A stretch of DNA of 64,000 nt, taken from contig NZ_WRXM01000001.1 of NCBI RefSeq assembly GCF_010119205.1, forward strand, positions 1,550,001 through 1,614,000. Reading direction: 5' to 3'. Positions 8,862 through 17,796 of the stretch are shown here, in pieces. The DNA is from Haloarcula limicola. GTDB taxonomy: Archaea; Halobacteriota; Halobacteria; Halobacteriales; Haloarculaceae. Each line of letters begins with the position of its first letter. Position 1 is the stretch's first letter. Position numbers and translations under genes: made by a program. The notes under the pieces were generated by a model that saw only the letters and a list, made by a program, of their open reading frames with translations, made no database searches and was not told the DNA's origin.

Positions 8862-9832
8862 GACCGACACGTCGCGGCGTCGGCGTCCTCCTCGTCGCCG
8901 CCGCCGCCGTGGCCGTCGCCTCCCGATTCGGTCAGCAGGCGCTGGGTGCGGTCGCCGGCCCGCTGCTCGTGGGGTTCGTCGTGGCCGTCGGACAGGTGTA
9001 CTTCGCGGGCACGCCGACCGTCGAGCGGTCCGCGCCGCGGCGTGGCTTCCCCGGCGAGCACCGAACCGTCGAGCTCACTGTCGAAGGGAGCGGCGTCGCC
9101 CGTCTCACCGACCGCCTCTCCGAGGGGCTCGGCGGCGATAGCACGGCTCGTCGCTCGCTCCCGGCGACCGTCAGATACGACGTGAGCTACGACCGGCGGG
9201 GCGAACACCGCCTTGGCCCGGTCGACGTGGCCCTGACCGACGCGCTGGGGCTCGTCGTCTCGAAGACGACGGTCGACGCGACCGGCGACGTGCTCGTCTA
9301 CCCGTCAGTGTATCGGGTCGGCGGTCCGGACACCTTCGTCCAGACGCTCGTCCCCGAGACCGAGGACCGACAGGCCTTCGACCGCCTGCGCGAGTACGTC
9401 CCCGGCGACTCCCTGCGCGACGTCCACTGGAAGTCCAGCGCCAAGCGCGACGACCTGCTCGTCAAGGAGTTCGCCGACCAGCGCAGCGACCGCGGCCTGC
9501 TCGTCGTCGCGGAGGCCGACGACGGGCACGACGACGAGATGGCCGCCGCCGCCGCGACCGTCGCGATGGGCGCACTGGAGACCGGACTGGCCGTCGAACT
9601 GACCGTCCCCGGTGGGACCGTCGGGAGCGGCTACGGCGACACCCACCGGACGCGGCTGCTGGAACTGCTCGCTCGTACCCCGGCCGGCGAGACGGGCCGG
9701 GCCGACGACGCTGACGTGTTGGTGACCGCGGACGAGGGCGGCGTCACCGTCACCGTCGAGGGGCACCGACAGACCTTCGAGGACGTGACGACCAGTCGCG
9801 ACAATCCCCTCGCCGGGGAGGTGGGGGCGTGA
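8858..9832 (+). CDS. DUF58 domain protein
   Basis: A 324-residue protein with two N-terminal hydrophobic segments (residues 8-45). A soluble region follows, with the DUF58 signature REYVPGDSLRDVHWKSSAKR and KEFADQRSDRGLLVV, a vWA-like fold. The start overlaps the MoxR stop by four bases. DUF58 proteins accompany MoxR ATPases and transglutaminase-like membrane proteins in bacteria and archaea; the shared function is not established. Confidence 0.92.
   Translation: MRPTRRGVGVLLVAAAAVAVASRFGQQALGAVAGPLLVGFVVAVGQVYFAGTPTVERSAPRRGFPGEHRTVELTVEGSGVARLTDRLSEGLGGDSTARRSLPATVRYDVSYDRRGEHRLGPVDVALTDALGLVVSKTTVDATGDVLVYPSVYRVGGPDTFVQTLVPETEDRQAFDRLREYVPGDSLRDVHWKSSAKRDDLLVKEFADQRSDRGLLVVAEADDGHDDEMAAAAATVAMGALETGLAVELTVPGGTVGSGYGDTHRTRLLELLARTPAGETGRADDADVLVTADEGGVTVTVEGHRQTFEDVTTSRDNPLAGEVGA
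9817..9823 (+). promoter_or_regulatory. strong Shine-Dalgarno site for the transglutaminase gene
   Basis: GGAGGTG lies five bases before the GTG start at 9829. It is complementary to the archaeal 16S rRNA 3' end and supports a GTG start inside the operon. Confidence 0.65.
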
Positions 9833-12075
9833 GCGGCGTCACCGGCCGACTCCGCGGGGCGCTCCCGTGGAGCGAGACGCGGGTGCTCGCGCTGCTCGCC
9901 GTCGCGCTCGCGCTCGGCGCGCCGCTGCGGACGATGTACCATCTCATCGACGTGGTCGGCGATCCGACGCTGTTCCTCGCCGTCAGCGCCGTCTCGCTGG
10001 TGGCGGCGGCCCTGTTGGCGCGCTTCCTGCCGCCGGTCGTGGCACTCGTCATCGGCGCGGTGCTGTTCGCGGCGGGACTGGCGTGGTACATCACGAACCT
10101 CACGACGGACCCCGCCATCGCCGACTTGCTCCGGGACACCGCGGCGCTGCTCTCCGGGCGGCGGCTGCTCCAGATCGCCAACGTCCGCCTGTGGGTCATC
10201 TCCTTCGCCCCCGCCCCGGTGTTCCTCACGACGTATTTCGCGCTCCGGCGCTGGTACGTCACCGCGGTGCTGGCCGCCGGCACGACGCTCACGTTCTTCG
10301 TCCTGACCACCGACGCCGGCGTCGTGACGACGCTGCTCGGCGTCGTCGGCGCGTTCGCCGCCATCGGCTTCGGCAACCTCGATACGCTCTCGCCGCCGGA
10401 CGAGACGATTCCACCGGAGTCGGCGGCCACCGACTCGGCGTCCGACGGAGAGACAGCGACGACGACAGCCGACGACGCCGGTATCGACTCGGGCCGGCGG
10501 GCGGTCCTCGAACAGTTAGCCGCCATCATCGTCCTCCCGGCGATCCTCTCGCGCGCGCCCTCCGTCTCGGGGAGCGCCCTCTCCTTCACCGACGAGAGCG
10601 GCACGACCGTCGAGGGCAGCCTCATCGACGCCGACGAGTCGCTGACGGTGCAGGGCGATATCTCGCTGACGCCGACGGTCCGATTCACCGTCGAGAGCGA
10701 GGAGCCGCGCTACTGGCGCGTCGCCGCCTACGACCGCTATACCGGCGACGGCTGGGTCCGCACCGGGAACGCGAGCCCCTACAACGGCAACCGCCTCACC
10801 GGTCCGCCCGGCGACAGCCGCCCGCTGCGCCAGTCCTTCGAAGCCGAGTCGGCCGTCGGCACCGTCCCGGCGGCGTGGAAGCCGATCCGCTACGACGGGG
10901 AGGTCGACGTGGAACTGACGACCCACCGCGGGTTCCAGCCGATCGGGCAGCTCACGGCGGGCGACAGCTACGAGGTCACGAGCGAACTCGTCGTCGCCAC
11001 GCCGCGGCAGTTGCGCGACGCCGGCGAGGACTACCCCGACCGAATCACGCGGCGCTACCTCCAACTGCCCGATAGCACGCCCGACCGGGTCCGCGAGACG
11101 ACGACGACGCTGACCGCCAACGCGGAGAACCCCTACGAGACGGCGCTGGTCGTCGAGCGCTGGCTCCAGAACGAGCGGGAGTACTCCCTGGAAGTCGACA
11201 AGCCCGACTACAACGTCGCCGACCGCTTCCTCCACGAGATGGACCGCGGCTACTGCGTCTACTTCGCCACGACGATGGCGGTGATGCTGCGGACGCAGGG
11301 CATCCCCGCCCGGTTCACCGTCGGCTACACCTCCGGCGAACGGGTCGACGAGAACCGCTGGGTGGTCCGCGGGCTCAACTCCCACGCGTGGGTCGAGGCG
11401 TACTTCCCCGACCACGGCTGGATCCAGTTCGACCCGACGCCGAGCGGGCCGCGCGAGACGGCCCGACAGGACCGCATCGAGGAGGCCCGCTCACAGGGTG
11501 ACGACTCGGCAGACACCGACGAGACGGGCGGCGAAAGCGAGTTCACGCCGACGCCGACGGCCACGCCGCCGCCGCTGACCGAGACTCCCGAGGGGAACGA
11601 GACGCCGACACCGACGCCGAACGGCACCGACGAAGCGGACGACACGCCGACGCCGCGGAACGGTGCTGGTGGCGGCACCGACGGCGACGACGGCGGCACG
11701 ACGCTACCGGAACTCCCCTCGCGCGAGGAGGCCGCACTCGGCCTCGTCGCCCTATTGGGGACGGCCGCCGGCCTCCGCCGCGCCGGCGTGACCGACCGCG
11801 TCTCGCGGGCGATCTGGCTCCGCTACCAACGGCGCGAGGACCCCGAGACCGACGTCGAACGCGCGTTCCAGCGCGTGATGGCCGTCCTCGCCGACGAACA
11901 TCGGCCTCGCGAGCGCGGCGAGACGGTCCGAGCGTACCTCGATGCCATCGAGGCCGACGCGGACGCTCGCCGAATCGCGACGCTGCGAGAACGGCTCCGC
12001 TACGGCGGCGAGATCTCCGAGGCGGCCGCCGACGAAGCGGTCGAAATCGCGGACAGCGTGGTCGAAAACCGGTAG
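9829..12075 (+). CDS. membrane-anchored transglutaminase-like protease (TgpA type)
   Basis: A 748-residue protein. About six or seven membrane segments fill residues 15-240. A large extracytoplasmic region follows, with the transglutaminase core: Cys in YCVYFATTMAVML, His in LNSHAWVEAYFPDHGW and Asp in FDPTPSG, a complete catalytic triad. A Thr/Pro-rich linker (near 560-620), one more membrane segment and a C-terminal DUF4129-like helical tail follow. The start is a GTG at 9829, preceded by a full GGAGGTG site at 9817-9823 (5-base spacing), and it overlaps the DUF58 stop. Confidence 0.93.
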   Translation: MSGVTGRLRGALPWSETRVLALLAVALALGAPLRTMYHLIDVVGDPTLFLAVSAVSLVAAALLARFLPPVVALVIGAVLFAAGLAWYITNLTTDPAIADLLRDTAALLSGRRLLQIANVRLWVISFAPAPVFLTTYFALRRWYVTAVLAAGTTLTFFVLTTDAGVVTTLLGVVGAFAAIGFGNLDTLSPPDETIPPESAATDSASDGETATTTADDAGIDSGRRAVLEQLAAIIVLPAILSRAPSVSGSALSFTDESGTTVEGSLIDADESLTVQGDISLTPTVRFTVESEEPRYWRVAAYDRYTGDGWVRTGNASPYNGNRLTGPPGDSRPLRQSFEAESAVGTVPAAWKPIRYDGEVDVELTTHRGFQPIGQLTAGDSYEVTSELVVATPRQLRDAGEDYPDRITRRYLQLPDSTPDRVRETTTTLTANAENPYETALVVERWLQNEREYSLEVDKPDYNVADRFLHEMDRGYCVYFATTMAVMLRTQGIPARFTVGYTSGERVDENRWVVRGLNSHAWVEAYFPDHGWIQFDPTPSGPRETARQDRIEEARSQGDDSADTDETGGESEFTPTPTATPPPLTETPEGNETPTPTPNGTDEADDTPTPRNGAGGGTDGDDGGTTLPELPSREEAALGLVALLGTAAGLRRAGVTDRVSRAIWLRYQRREDPETDVERAFQRVMAVLADEHRPRERGETVRAYLDAIEADADARRIATLRERLRYGGEISEAAADEAVEIADSVVENR

Positions 12076-12096
12076 GCGCGGCTTTCGCCCGACAGT

Positions 12097-12423
<327 letters not shown>

Positions 12424-12501
12424 CCTCCTGATCGTCGGAACGGTTCTGCGGTAGCTGGTTTTCGAGTGGCTACGACGTCGCTGTCCTCGCCCGAGGACTA
12501 A

Positions 12502-12813
12502 TCAGCCCGTGTCGGGCCGCCGTCGGCGGCGGATCGTGAACTCCCCGTCTTCGAGTTCGATGTCGACTTCCCCGAGCGCCGACCGGTACCGAGTACACTC
12601 GCCGGCGCGTCCGTCGGAACCGAGTTCCGACGTCAGGAGGTCGTACTCGGTCAGCGTCTCGATCCGTCTGTAGATGGTCGGGAGCGACGCGTCACACTCC
12701 GCCTCCAGTTCGTAGGGGGTCATCGGCTCGGTGCTCGTGAGCCGAAGGATCTGGCGGACGTACTCGTTTCCCAAGAGATCGAGAATCGAGTTGGCAGTCG
12801 CTCGCTCACACAT
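12502..12813 (-). CDS. winged-helix transcriptional regulator
   Basis: A 103-residue protein with an ArsR-like winged helix-turn-helix: NSILDLLGNEYVRQILRL, then the recognition helix region SLPTIYRRIETLTEYDLL. The C terminus is a short strand pair rich in Arg. It is divergent from the GntP permease gene with a 156-bp A/T-rich intergenic region, so it may control that transporter. The start at 12813 (MCERATANS) is the only reasonable one. Confidence 0.85.
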   Translation of the reverse strand: MCERATANSILDLLGNEYVRQILRLTSTEPMTPYELEAECDASLPTIYRRIETLTEYDLLTSELGSDGRAGECTRYRSALGEVDIELEDGEFTIRRRRRPDTG

Positions 12814-12969
12814 GAACTATCGAGTTGACAACTCTCGTTGTAAAGGAGTTTGCGGTTTCGGTAGTCGGCCGGATAAGTATTCAATAGCTGATACTACGTT
12901 ATCGATGAATGATAATCAACATAATTATTACACGACGTGGGGTCCGAGTCGCCGTCGGAGGGACACGCT
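12814..12969. promoter_or_regulatory. divergent promoter region, regulator and GntP permease
   Basis: This 156-bp intergenic stretch is much richer in A/T than its surroundings, with ATAATTATTA at 12921-12930 and TAAGTATTC near 12874. It must carry promoters for both the winged-helix gene (minus) and the permease gene (plus), and probably the operator of the regulator. Confidence 0.5.
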
Positions 12970-14364
12970 ATGGCAATCGAGTTCGCACACAGCCCGTTAC
13001 TGACGTTCATACTGGCACTGGTAGCGGTCGTATTCCTGTTGGTCGTCTTGGACCTCCCGGCGTTCGTCGGGTTGATCATCGCGGCGTTCTTCGTCGGCAT
13101 ACTCAACGTCGTCTTCGTCCCCGACTTCGAGGCCGCACAGGCCGCCGGCGCGGTCGCGACGGCGTTCGGGAACGGGATGGCCGGCATCGGCATACCCATC
13201 CTGATGGCGGCAGTGATCGGCAAATCGATGCTGGAGAGCGGTGCTGCACAGCGCATCGTCAGGGGGTTCCAGAACCTGCTGGGGGAGGAGAACTCCGACT
13301 ACGCGCTGTGGGGTAGCAGCACGATCCTCGCTATCCCGGTGTTCTTCGACAGCGTGTTCTACCTCATGGCACCGCTCGCCCGGTCGATGCGCGCCCGCGT
13401 CGGGCGCGACTACGCGCTGTTCATCGTCGTCGTCGGGGCCGGCGCGGCGACGGCCCACGTCTTCGTCCCGCCGACGCCCGGCCCCCTCGCCGTCGCGGCG
13501 GAGATCGGCGTCAACCTGGGAATGACGATCCTCGTCGGCATCGCTACCGCGCTCCCGGCGGCGTTCGTCGCGGGCATCGTCTACGGGCGCTGGATAAACT
13601 CGCGGTTGGACATCCCACTGCGGGACGCGATGGCAACTACCACCGAGGAGCTGGAGGAACTGGCCGACCGTGACACGCGAAGCCTCCCGGGCGTGCTCGA
13701 ATCGCTCGCACCCATCCTGCTCGCCGTCCTCCTCATCGCGTCGCTCACCGCCATCAACACGTTCGAAGAGTCCGTCCCCGCGCTGTCGGTACTCAGACCC
13801 TACGCCGCGTTCCTCGGCGACAAGAACGTCGCGCTGACGATCGCGGCGCTCGCGGCCGCGTGGACGTTCTACCGGTACAACGACCTAGACCAGAGCGAGT
13901 GGGCCGACGAGTTGACGGAGGCGCTGAAAAGCGGCGGCAACATCGCCGCCATCACGGCCGCCGGCGGTGCCTTCGGCGCGCTGCTGGCGGCGTCCGGCGT
14001 CGGCGACTACATCACCGGCGCGCTCTCCGGCGTCGGCATTCCGCTGCTGGTCAGCGCGTGGCTCATCGCCGCCATCATCCGCATCGCACAGGGGTCGGCG
14101 ACGGCCGCGATGCTCACCACTGCGGGTATCATGGCTCCGCAGGTGCCGGAACTGGCCGTCCATCCGGCCTTCCTCGTGATGGCTATCGGCGCGGGCGGGA
14201 ACATCTTCTCGTGGTACAACGACTCCGGGTTCTGGCTGGTCAAGGAGATCGGCGGCCTCACGCAGGCCGAGACGCTGAAGACCTGGACCGTCCTCACGAC
14301 GATAATCGCCGTCACGGGTCTCATCACGACGCTGGTGTTCGCATCCGTCGTTCCGTTGACCTGA
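12970..14364 (+). CDS. GntP-family carboxylate permease
   Basis: A 464-residue integral membrane protein with about 12 segments. GntP/gluconate:H+ symporter features include GNGMAGIGIPILMAA, FFDSVFYLMAPLARSM, HVFVPPTPGPLAVA and the C-terminal IAQGSATAAMLTTAG and GNIFSWYNDSGFW motifs. Family members import gluconate, lactate or other sugar acids; the substrate here is not known. The ATG at 12970 follows an A/T-rich promoter region (TATA-like at 12921-12930). A divergent winged-helix gene lies upstream. Confidence 0.92.
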   Translation: MAIEFAHSPLLTFILALVAVVFLLVVLDLPAFVGLIIAAFFVGILNVVFVPDFEAAQAAGAVATAFGNGMAGIGIPILMAAVIGKSMLESGAAQRIVRGFQNLLGEENSDYALWGSSTILAIPVFFDSVFYLMAPLARSMRARVGRDYALFIVVVGAGAATAHVFVPPTPGPLAVAAEIGVNLGMTILVGIATALPAAFVAGIVYGRWINSRLDIPLRDAMATTTEELEELADRDTRSLPGVLESLAPILLAVLLIASLTAINTFEESVPALSVLRPYAAFLGDKNVALTIAALAAAWTFYRYNDLDQSEWADELTEALKSGGNIAAITAAGGAFGALLAASGVGDYITGALSGVGIPLLVSAWLIAAIIRIAQGSATAAMLTTAGIMAPQVPELAVHPAFLVMAIGAGGNIFSWYNDSGFWLVKEIGGLTQAETLKTWTVLTTIIAVTGLITTLVFASVVPLT

Positions 14365-14425
14365 CCAGCAGATAGGCGTCGTCTGGAGGGGACGCTCCTC
14401 TCCGCCACTCGTCCGGCGGACACCG

Positions 14426-15043
14426 TCAGAAGAACTGGAACAGGTCGTCCCGCTGTGCCTCGTGCAGGTGGTGACGCACCGCCTCGTTCAGGGCGTCGAT
14501 GTTGCCGCGTTTGGCGGAGATGGGCGCGATGGTCTCCTGCCACTGCTGCCACGGCGGGTGGAGACCGAGTCGGTCACAGAGGTCGTCTAGGCGTTCGTCC
14601 TCGTCGTCGACCTTGTCCATCTTGTTGACGGCGACGACGGGTTCGACGCCGACCTCCCGGAGGAAGTGAAACATCTCGACGTCGTGGGGGATCTCCTCGG
14701 GACCGGAGTGGCGGTCGATGATGTCGACGACGCTCTTGCCGTCGACGACGAGGATACCGACCAGAATCTTCTCGGCGTTCGCTTCGACGTAGCGGACCAC
14801 GTCGGTCTTGATCTCCTCGCGGACGTCCTCGGGGACGCCCTTCATGAAGCCGAAGCCGGGGAGGTCCGTGAGGACGAAATCCGGCCCGGCCCAGTCGTAG
14901 TGGTTGGGCTTGCGGGTGACGCCGGGGCGCTGGCCGGTGTCGAACGTGTGGCCGGTCAGCTCTCGCATCAGCGTCGACTTGCCGACGTTGGAGCGGCCGA
15001 CGAGGACCACCTCGGCGTCGCGGTCCGGGCGTGAGTCGAACAT
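14426..15043 (-). CDS. engB: GTP-binding protein EngB
   Basis: A 205-residue TRAFAC-class GTPase. It has G1 [11 protein letters not shown] near residue 16, G3 [10 protein letters not shown] near 58, and G4 [11 protein letters not shown] near 136. The archaeal EngB/YihA group is linked to ribosome assembly in bacteria; the archaeal role is inferred. It is convergent with the GntP permease gene (61 bp gap) and transcribed in the same direction as the downstream phosphoesterase. Confidence 0.92.
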   Translation of the reverse strand: MFDSRPDRDAEVVLVGRSNVGKSTLMRELTGHTFDTGQRPGVTRKPNHYDWAGPDFVLTDLPGFGFMKGVPEDVREEIKTDVVRYVEANAEKILVGILVVDGKSVVDIIDRHSGPEEIPHDVEMFHFLREVGVEPVVAVNKMDKVDDEDERLDDLCDRLGLHPPWQQWQETIAPISAKRGNIDALNEAVRHHLHEAQRDDLFQFF

Positions 15044-15109
15044 ACCGCCGGTACAGCGCCGACGGGGAAAAGCGCGTCAGTTTGGCTTTCACGGTGCTCG
15101 ACCGCGACG

Positions 15110-15607
15110 CTACCGTTCGTGCAACGTTACGCTGAGGTCGCCGTCTCGCACCGTCGCGGTCATCATCGTCGTCCGCTCGGCGGGGGCCGCACCCGTTACG
15201 CTCCCGGGATTCAGCAGTCGTACGCCGTCGTGAGTCGTATCCAGCACCTCGTGGGTGTGGCCCGAGACACCGACGGCGTCGCTGTCCGCTCCATCGGCTT
15301 CCTCGCGGACGATGCCGGCGACGCGGTCCTCGTATCCGCGATGCGGACCGGTGCCGTGCGTGACGACGAAGGTGACGCCGCCGAGTTCGACCGTCGCTCG
15401 GTCGGGAAGTCCGATACGCGGGTCCATGTTCCCCGCGACGGCGGTCAAGCGAGACGACATCGCTCTGACGTTCGACAGCGCGCCCTCGCTGTCGAAGTCC
15501 CCGGCGTGGATCACGTGGTCGGCCGCTTCGATGCGCTCTTCGAAGGCAGCGGGTATCTCGGCCGCCCGCGACGGGATGTGCGTGTCGCTGATGAGTGCAA
15601 CGTCCAT
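15110..15607 (-). CDS. metallophosphoesterase (YfcE/MJ0936 type)
   Basis: A 165-residue phosphodiesterase. The metal-binding motifs are ISDTHI near residue 5, HAGDFD near 38, AGNMD near 62, THGTGPHRG near 84, and SGHTHE near 119. MJ0936-like enzymes hydrolyse phosphodiesters with Mn2+ or Ni2+. I placed the start at 15607 (MDVALISDTHIP), because the family begins right at the first strand; nine extra codons upstream are unlikely. Confidence 0.92.
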   Translation of the reverse strand: MDVALISDTHIPSRAAEIPAAFEERIEAADHVIHAGDFDSEGALSNVRAMSSRLTAVAGNMDPRIGLPDRATVELGGVTFVVTHGTGPHRGYEDRVAGIVREEADGADSDAVGVSGHTHEVLDTTHDGVRLLNPGSVTGAAPAERTTMMTATVRDGDLSVTLHER

Positions 15608-15647
15608 GACCGCCGGTTCGGCGGCCGGCGACAAAATCGTTCGTCCG

Positions 15648-15959
15648 CTACTCGGGGGTTTCCGTCGTCGCGAACAGCCCTTCGAGTTCCTCGAGGCGAT
15701 CGACGAGCGTCTCGATGCCCTCGTTTATGTCCGCCACGCGCTGGTCGATGTCGTCGGCCGGAATCGCGCCCTGCGGCGTCGGGTCGACCAACTCGTCGTC
15801 CTCCAGCATCCGGAGCGAGTACCGTACCTTGTGTTCCGGAATCCCAGTCTCCTCGGAGAGCCGAACGATGCCGATCGGTCCGTTGTTGATGACCGCTTCG
15901 AGAATCGTCAGGTCTCGCCCCTCCTTTTCGACCTGATTGCTCAGCCTTTCCATGCCCAT
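15648..15959 (-). CDS. winged-helix protein with C-terminal coiled coil
   Basis: A 103-residue protein. Residues 15-60 form a winged helix (ILEAVINNGPIGIVRLSEET, then HKVRYSLRMLEDDELV). The C-terminal third (DQRVADINEGIETLVDRLEELEGLF) is a coiled coil, likely a dimer contact. It is conserved in haloarchaea as a small DNA-binding regulator of unknown target. The start could instead be the ATG two codons later (MERLSNQ). Confidence 0.85.
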   Translation of the reverse strand: MGMERLSNQVEKEGRDLTILEAVINNGPIGIVRLSEETGIPEHKVRYSLRMLEDDELVDPTPQGAIPADDIDQRVADINEGIETLVDRLEELEGLFATTETPE

Positions 15960-16120
15960 AGAGAATCGTATCTATCCGTACTGCGTGCCGATACATAAAC
16001 GCCCCAGTTGTGGCATCGTCAGCGTAGCGGTTCGCTCCATTCACCGCGTCGTTGCGAGGCCCTTCGCTTCGCTCCTCGTTCACTTATCGGGAGGGGCGCG
16101 AACGGAGTGAGCGGTCCTCC

Positions 16121-16771
16121 CTACTCCTCGACCGGCGTCCGCCGCAACTCGTCCAACTGGTCGCGCAACTTCGAGAGCTCCGTCTCCAGTTCCTCGCGGC
16201 GGTCGATGAGCGCGCTCAGCTCCTCGGTGTTGACCGAGTAGTCGTTCTCCAGGGCCACGTCGAGGGCGTCGGTGGTCGCCGCCGCGAGGTCCGTCGAGAC
16301 CCGGAGCACTTCGCTCGGCGTCCCGCGCGACTCGTACAGTTGCTGGTCGCCCGAGAGCGGGCTGTAGGCTATCATCGGCGACTCGACGCCGTGGTGGTAC
16401 GTGACCGTGTAGCTGGTGTCCGTCACCGGGTTGAGCCGATCCTCCGCCCGCTCGGTCCTGACGATGTTGAACGGCTCGGCGAGCGTCGGGTAGGTCTCCG
16501 CGAGGTCGCGCAGGCGGTCGGCGGCGGTCACGTCGAGTTGCGCCTCCACGTCGCCGAAGAACTGCCGGGAGTTCGTCAGACTGAACGCGACGGTGTAGAA
16601 GACGGACTCGTCGCTGTCCGCGAGGTTTCGCACCCGCTCGCGGACCTCGCCGTGACGCCCCTCGATGGTCATCTTCTCCAACTCTTCGAGCAGCGCCCGG
16701 ACGCCCGCCTCGCGTTCGAGGAAGGCCTCGACGATCGCGCCGGGCATCGTCTCGCCCTCTACGTCGTCCAT
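16121..16771 (-). CDS. haloarchaeal protein of unknown function with C-terminal coiled coil
   Basis: A 216-residue acidic soluble protein. I see helical N-terminal and central regions, then a C-terminal coiled coil (ALIDRREELETELSKLRDQL). No catalytic motif, membrane segment or metal site is visible, and I do not recognise a named family. The ATG at 16771 (MDDVEGETMPGAIVE) is chosen; the longer open frame to 17233 runs through the tRNA-repeat region and is not coding. It stands alone. Confidence 0.75.
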   Translation of the reverse strand: MDDVEGETMPGAIVEAFLEREAGVRALLEELEKMTIEGRHGEVRERVRNLADSDESVFYTVAFSLTNSRQFFGDVEAQLDVTAADRLRDLAETYPTLAEPFNIVRTERAEDRLNPVTDTSYTVTYHHGVESPMIAYSPLSGDQQLYESRGTPSEVLRVSTDLAAATTDALDVALENDYSVNTEELSALIDRREELETELSKLRDQLDELRRTPVEE

Positions 16772-17030
16772 GCCCTCCGTTGGAACGTGCCCACTAAACA
16801 GTCTATCGGCGAACGGACCGGTACGCCGACGCGACAGCGGGGACAAAACATATGCCGGATTGGCGTCTTGCTTCCTACGTCCGCCTCCCGGGGCGGGCCT
16901 ATGACAGGGCGAGGGGCGCACACCCCTCACACGCCACACTTTCCACCGATAGGTCATTGTTATAGCCGCGCTAACCCCGCTATCGCTCGCGAGAGCCGTC
17001 GCTATACACGTGCTAACGGGTTCAAATTCT

Positions 17031-17118
17031 TCGTCTGCGTTTCCTCGAACTCGCCGCCGCTCGGTGACGAGACACCTCGCTGGGGGAATTGAGTTAGAGA
17101 GAAAGCGCCCGGAGCGGA
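17031..17118 (+). repeat. 88-bp direct repeat, distal copy
   Basis: This copy matches 17361-17448 at about 88% identity (ten differences over 85 aligned bases). Both run from TGTCTGCGTTTCCTCG or close variant through GTTAGAGAGAAAGCGCCCGG into the first bases of a tRNA-Asp 3' end. This copy keeps only the acceptor strand and then diverges. Confidence 0.85.
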
Positions 17119-17218
17119 TGGAGCAATCGCTACGCGATTGCGAACGTCGAGAGACGAAGTCTCTCGGGATTTGAACCGGAGGAAGACTCACGTTGTTCGT
17201 CTCCCAGGGTTCAAACCC
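17107..17218 (-). repeat. split tRNA-Asp 3'-end copy with hairpin insertion
   Basis: On the plus strand the order is acceptor GCCCGGA (17107-17113), about 50 nt containing two hairpins (CAATCGC/GCGATTG and GAGAGAC/GTCTCTC), the inverted T arm GGGATTTGAACC (17166-17177), a hairpin module with GAAGAC...GTCTC arms, and a forward T arm GGGTTCAAACCC (17207-17218). In the functional tRNA-Asp gene the acceptor and T arm are adjacent. Confidence 0.8.
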
Positions 17219-17244
17219 CTCTCGTCGTTTCACCTGCTCACGAT

Positions 17245-17272
17245 GACGAGCACACGCTACGCGGTGCTCGTC
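17245..17272. repeat. 9-bp stem-loop sharing a 22-base core with the tRNA-Arg locus
   Basis: GACGAGCAC (17245-17253) pairs with GTGCTCGTC (17264-17272). The core 17247-17268 is identical, base for base, to 61792-61813 next to tRNA-Arg. Confidence 0.8.
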
Positions 17273-17294
17273 GAAATTGTCCGCAGTAGAAGAC

Positions 17295-17360
17295 GCCCGG
17301 ATCGGGATTTGAACCCGGGCAAACGCTCACTACCGTTCGCGTTTGCGTGGCTCTAATCCC
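17295..17360 (-). repeat. second tRNA-Asp 3'-end copy with hairpin and inverted T arm
   Basis: Acceptor GCCCGGA (17295-17301) is followed by the inverted T arm CGGGATTTGAACCCG (17303-17317), an 8-bp hairpin GCAAACGC/GCGTTTGC (17319-17326 and 17339-17346), and a mutated forward T arm (CTCTAATCCC, ending 17360). It cannot fold as a tRNA: anticodon and D arms are absent. Confidence 0.8.
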
Positions 17361-17448
17361 TTGTCTGCGTTTCCTCGAACTCGCTGTCGCTCGGCGATAA
17401 AACGCCTCGCTGGGGGAGTTATGTTAGAGAGAAAGCGCCCGGAGCGGG
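17361..17448 (+). repeat. 88-bp direct repeat, copy joined to tRNA-Asp
   Basis: This is the copy that leads into the functional tRNA-Asp 3' end (its last bases are the tRNA acceptor and part of the T stem). The partner is at 17031-17118, exactly 330 bases away. Confidence 0.85.
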
Positions 17449-17508
17449 ATTTGAACCCGCGTCACGACCGTGACAGGGTCGTATGATGGGCCACTACACC
17501 ATCCGGGC
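17436..17508 (-). tRNA. tRNA-Asp (GUC)
   Basis: A 73-nt tRNA. Acceptor strands GCCCGGA and TCCGGGC pair fully with discriminator G. The anticodon stem CGACC/GGTCG holds loop CTGTCAC, anticodon GTC. The T arm GCGGGTTCAAATCCCGC is intact, and CCA is not encoded. A box reading CCTTAATAC on the minus strand (17546-17554) is the likely promoter, giving a short 5' leader. Confidence 0.97.
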
Positions 17509-17708
17509 ACGCTGCCTTGCTGCACTTCTTCGTATCCCGGTGTTAGTATTAAGGCTTTCCAAAGGAAGGCGCTCTGTGATGGGTACCCGTGGCGGGACCC
17601 AAACTTCTATATCTGGGCTGGCCGAACTGGCTGGTACGCGAGTTCGTCCCAAAGCTCCCGGCGTGGGGGGAGAGATGGGCCGAGTAGCTACTGCCGGCCG
17701 AGTTAGTA

Positions 17709-17718
17709 AGCGTTATAC
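17709..17718 (+). promoter_or_regulatory. TATA-like box of the RNA polymerase operon
   Basis: GCGTTATACC lies 80 bp before the rpoH start, which predicts a leader of about 55 nt. A weaker TAGTATC at 17742-17748 could also serve. This operon is not leaderless by this reading. Confidence 0.4.
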
Positions 17719-17796
17719 CGATGCCGACAATAACGACCTGTAGTATCTCGTGACAGCAACCTTCTCCAGTAGCAGGCCCCACGCACACGCACACAC

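Larger units (their letters stand above)
16772..17435. other. 664-bp gene-free stretch with tRNA-Asp-derived repeats
   Basis: No protein gene is supported here. The left part (16772-17018) holds a possible 37-codon ORF at 16852 and a short GGGGCGCACACCCC hairpin, neither convincing. From 17019 on, the stretch is made of forward and inverted T-arm pieces, tRNA-Asp acceptor ends and hairpins, listed as separate repeat features. Confidence 0.7.

Noticed and set aside
16852-16965. A 37-codon ORF (MPDWRLASYVRLPG start) and GGGGCGCACACCCC stem, possibly a small protein or RNA gene.
   Set aside because: No TATA box at a leaderless distance, no domain, and no SD site. It is too weak to list as a gene.
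17100-17350. A second functional tRNA-Asp or another tRNA near the true gene.
   Set aside because: Only acceptor and T-arm pieces are present. There is no anticodon or D arm, and the pieces are split by hairpins.
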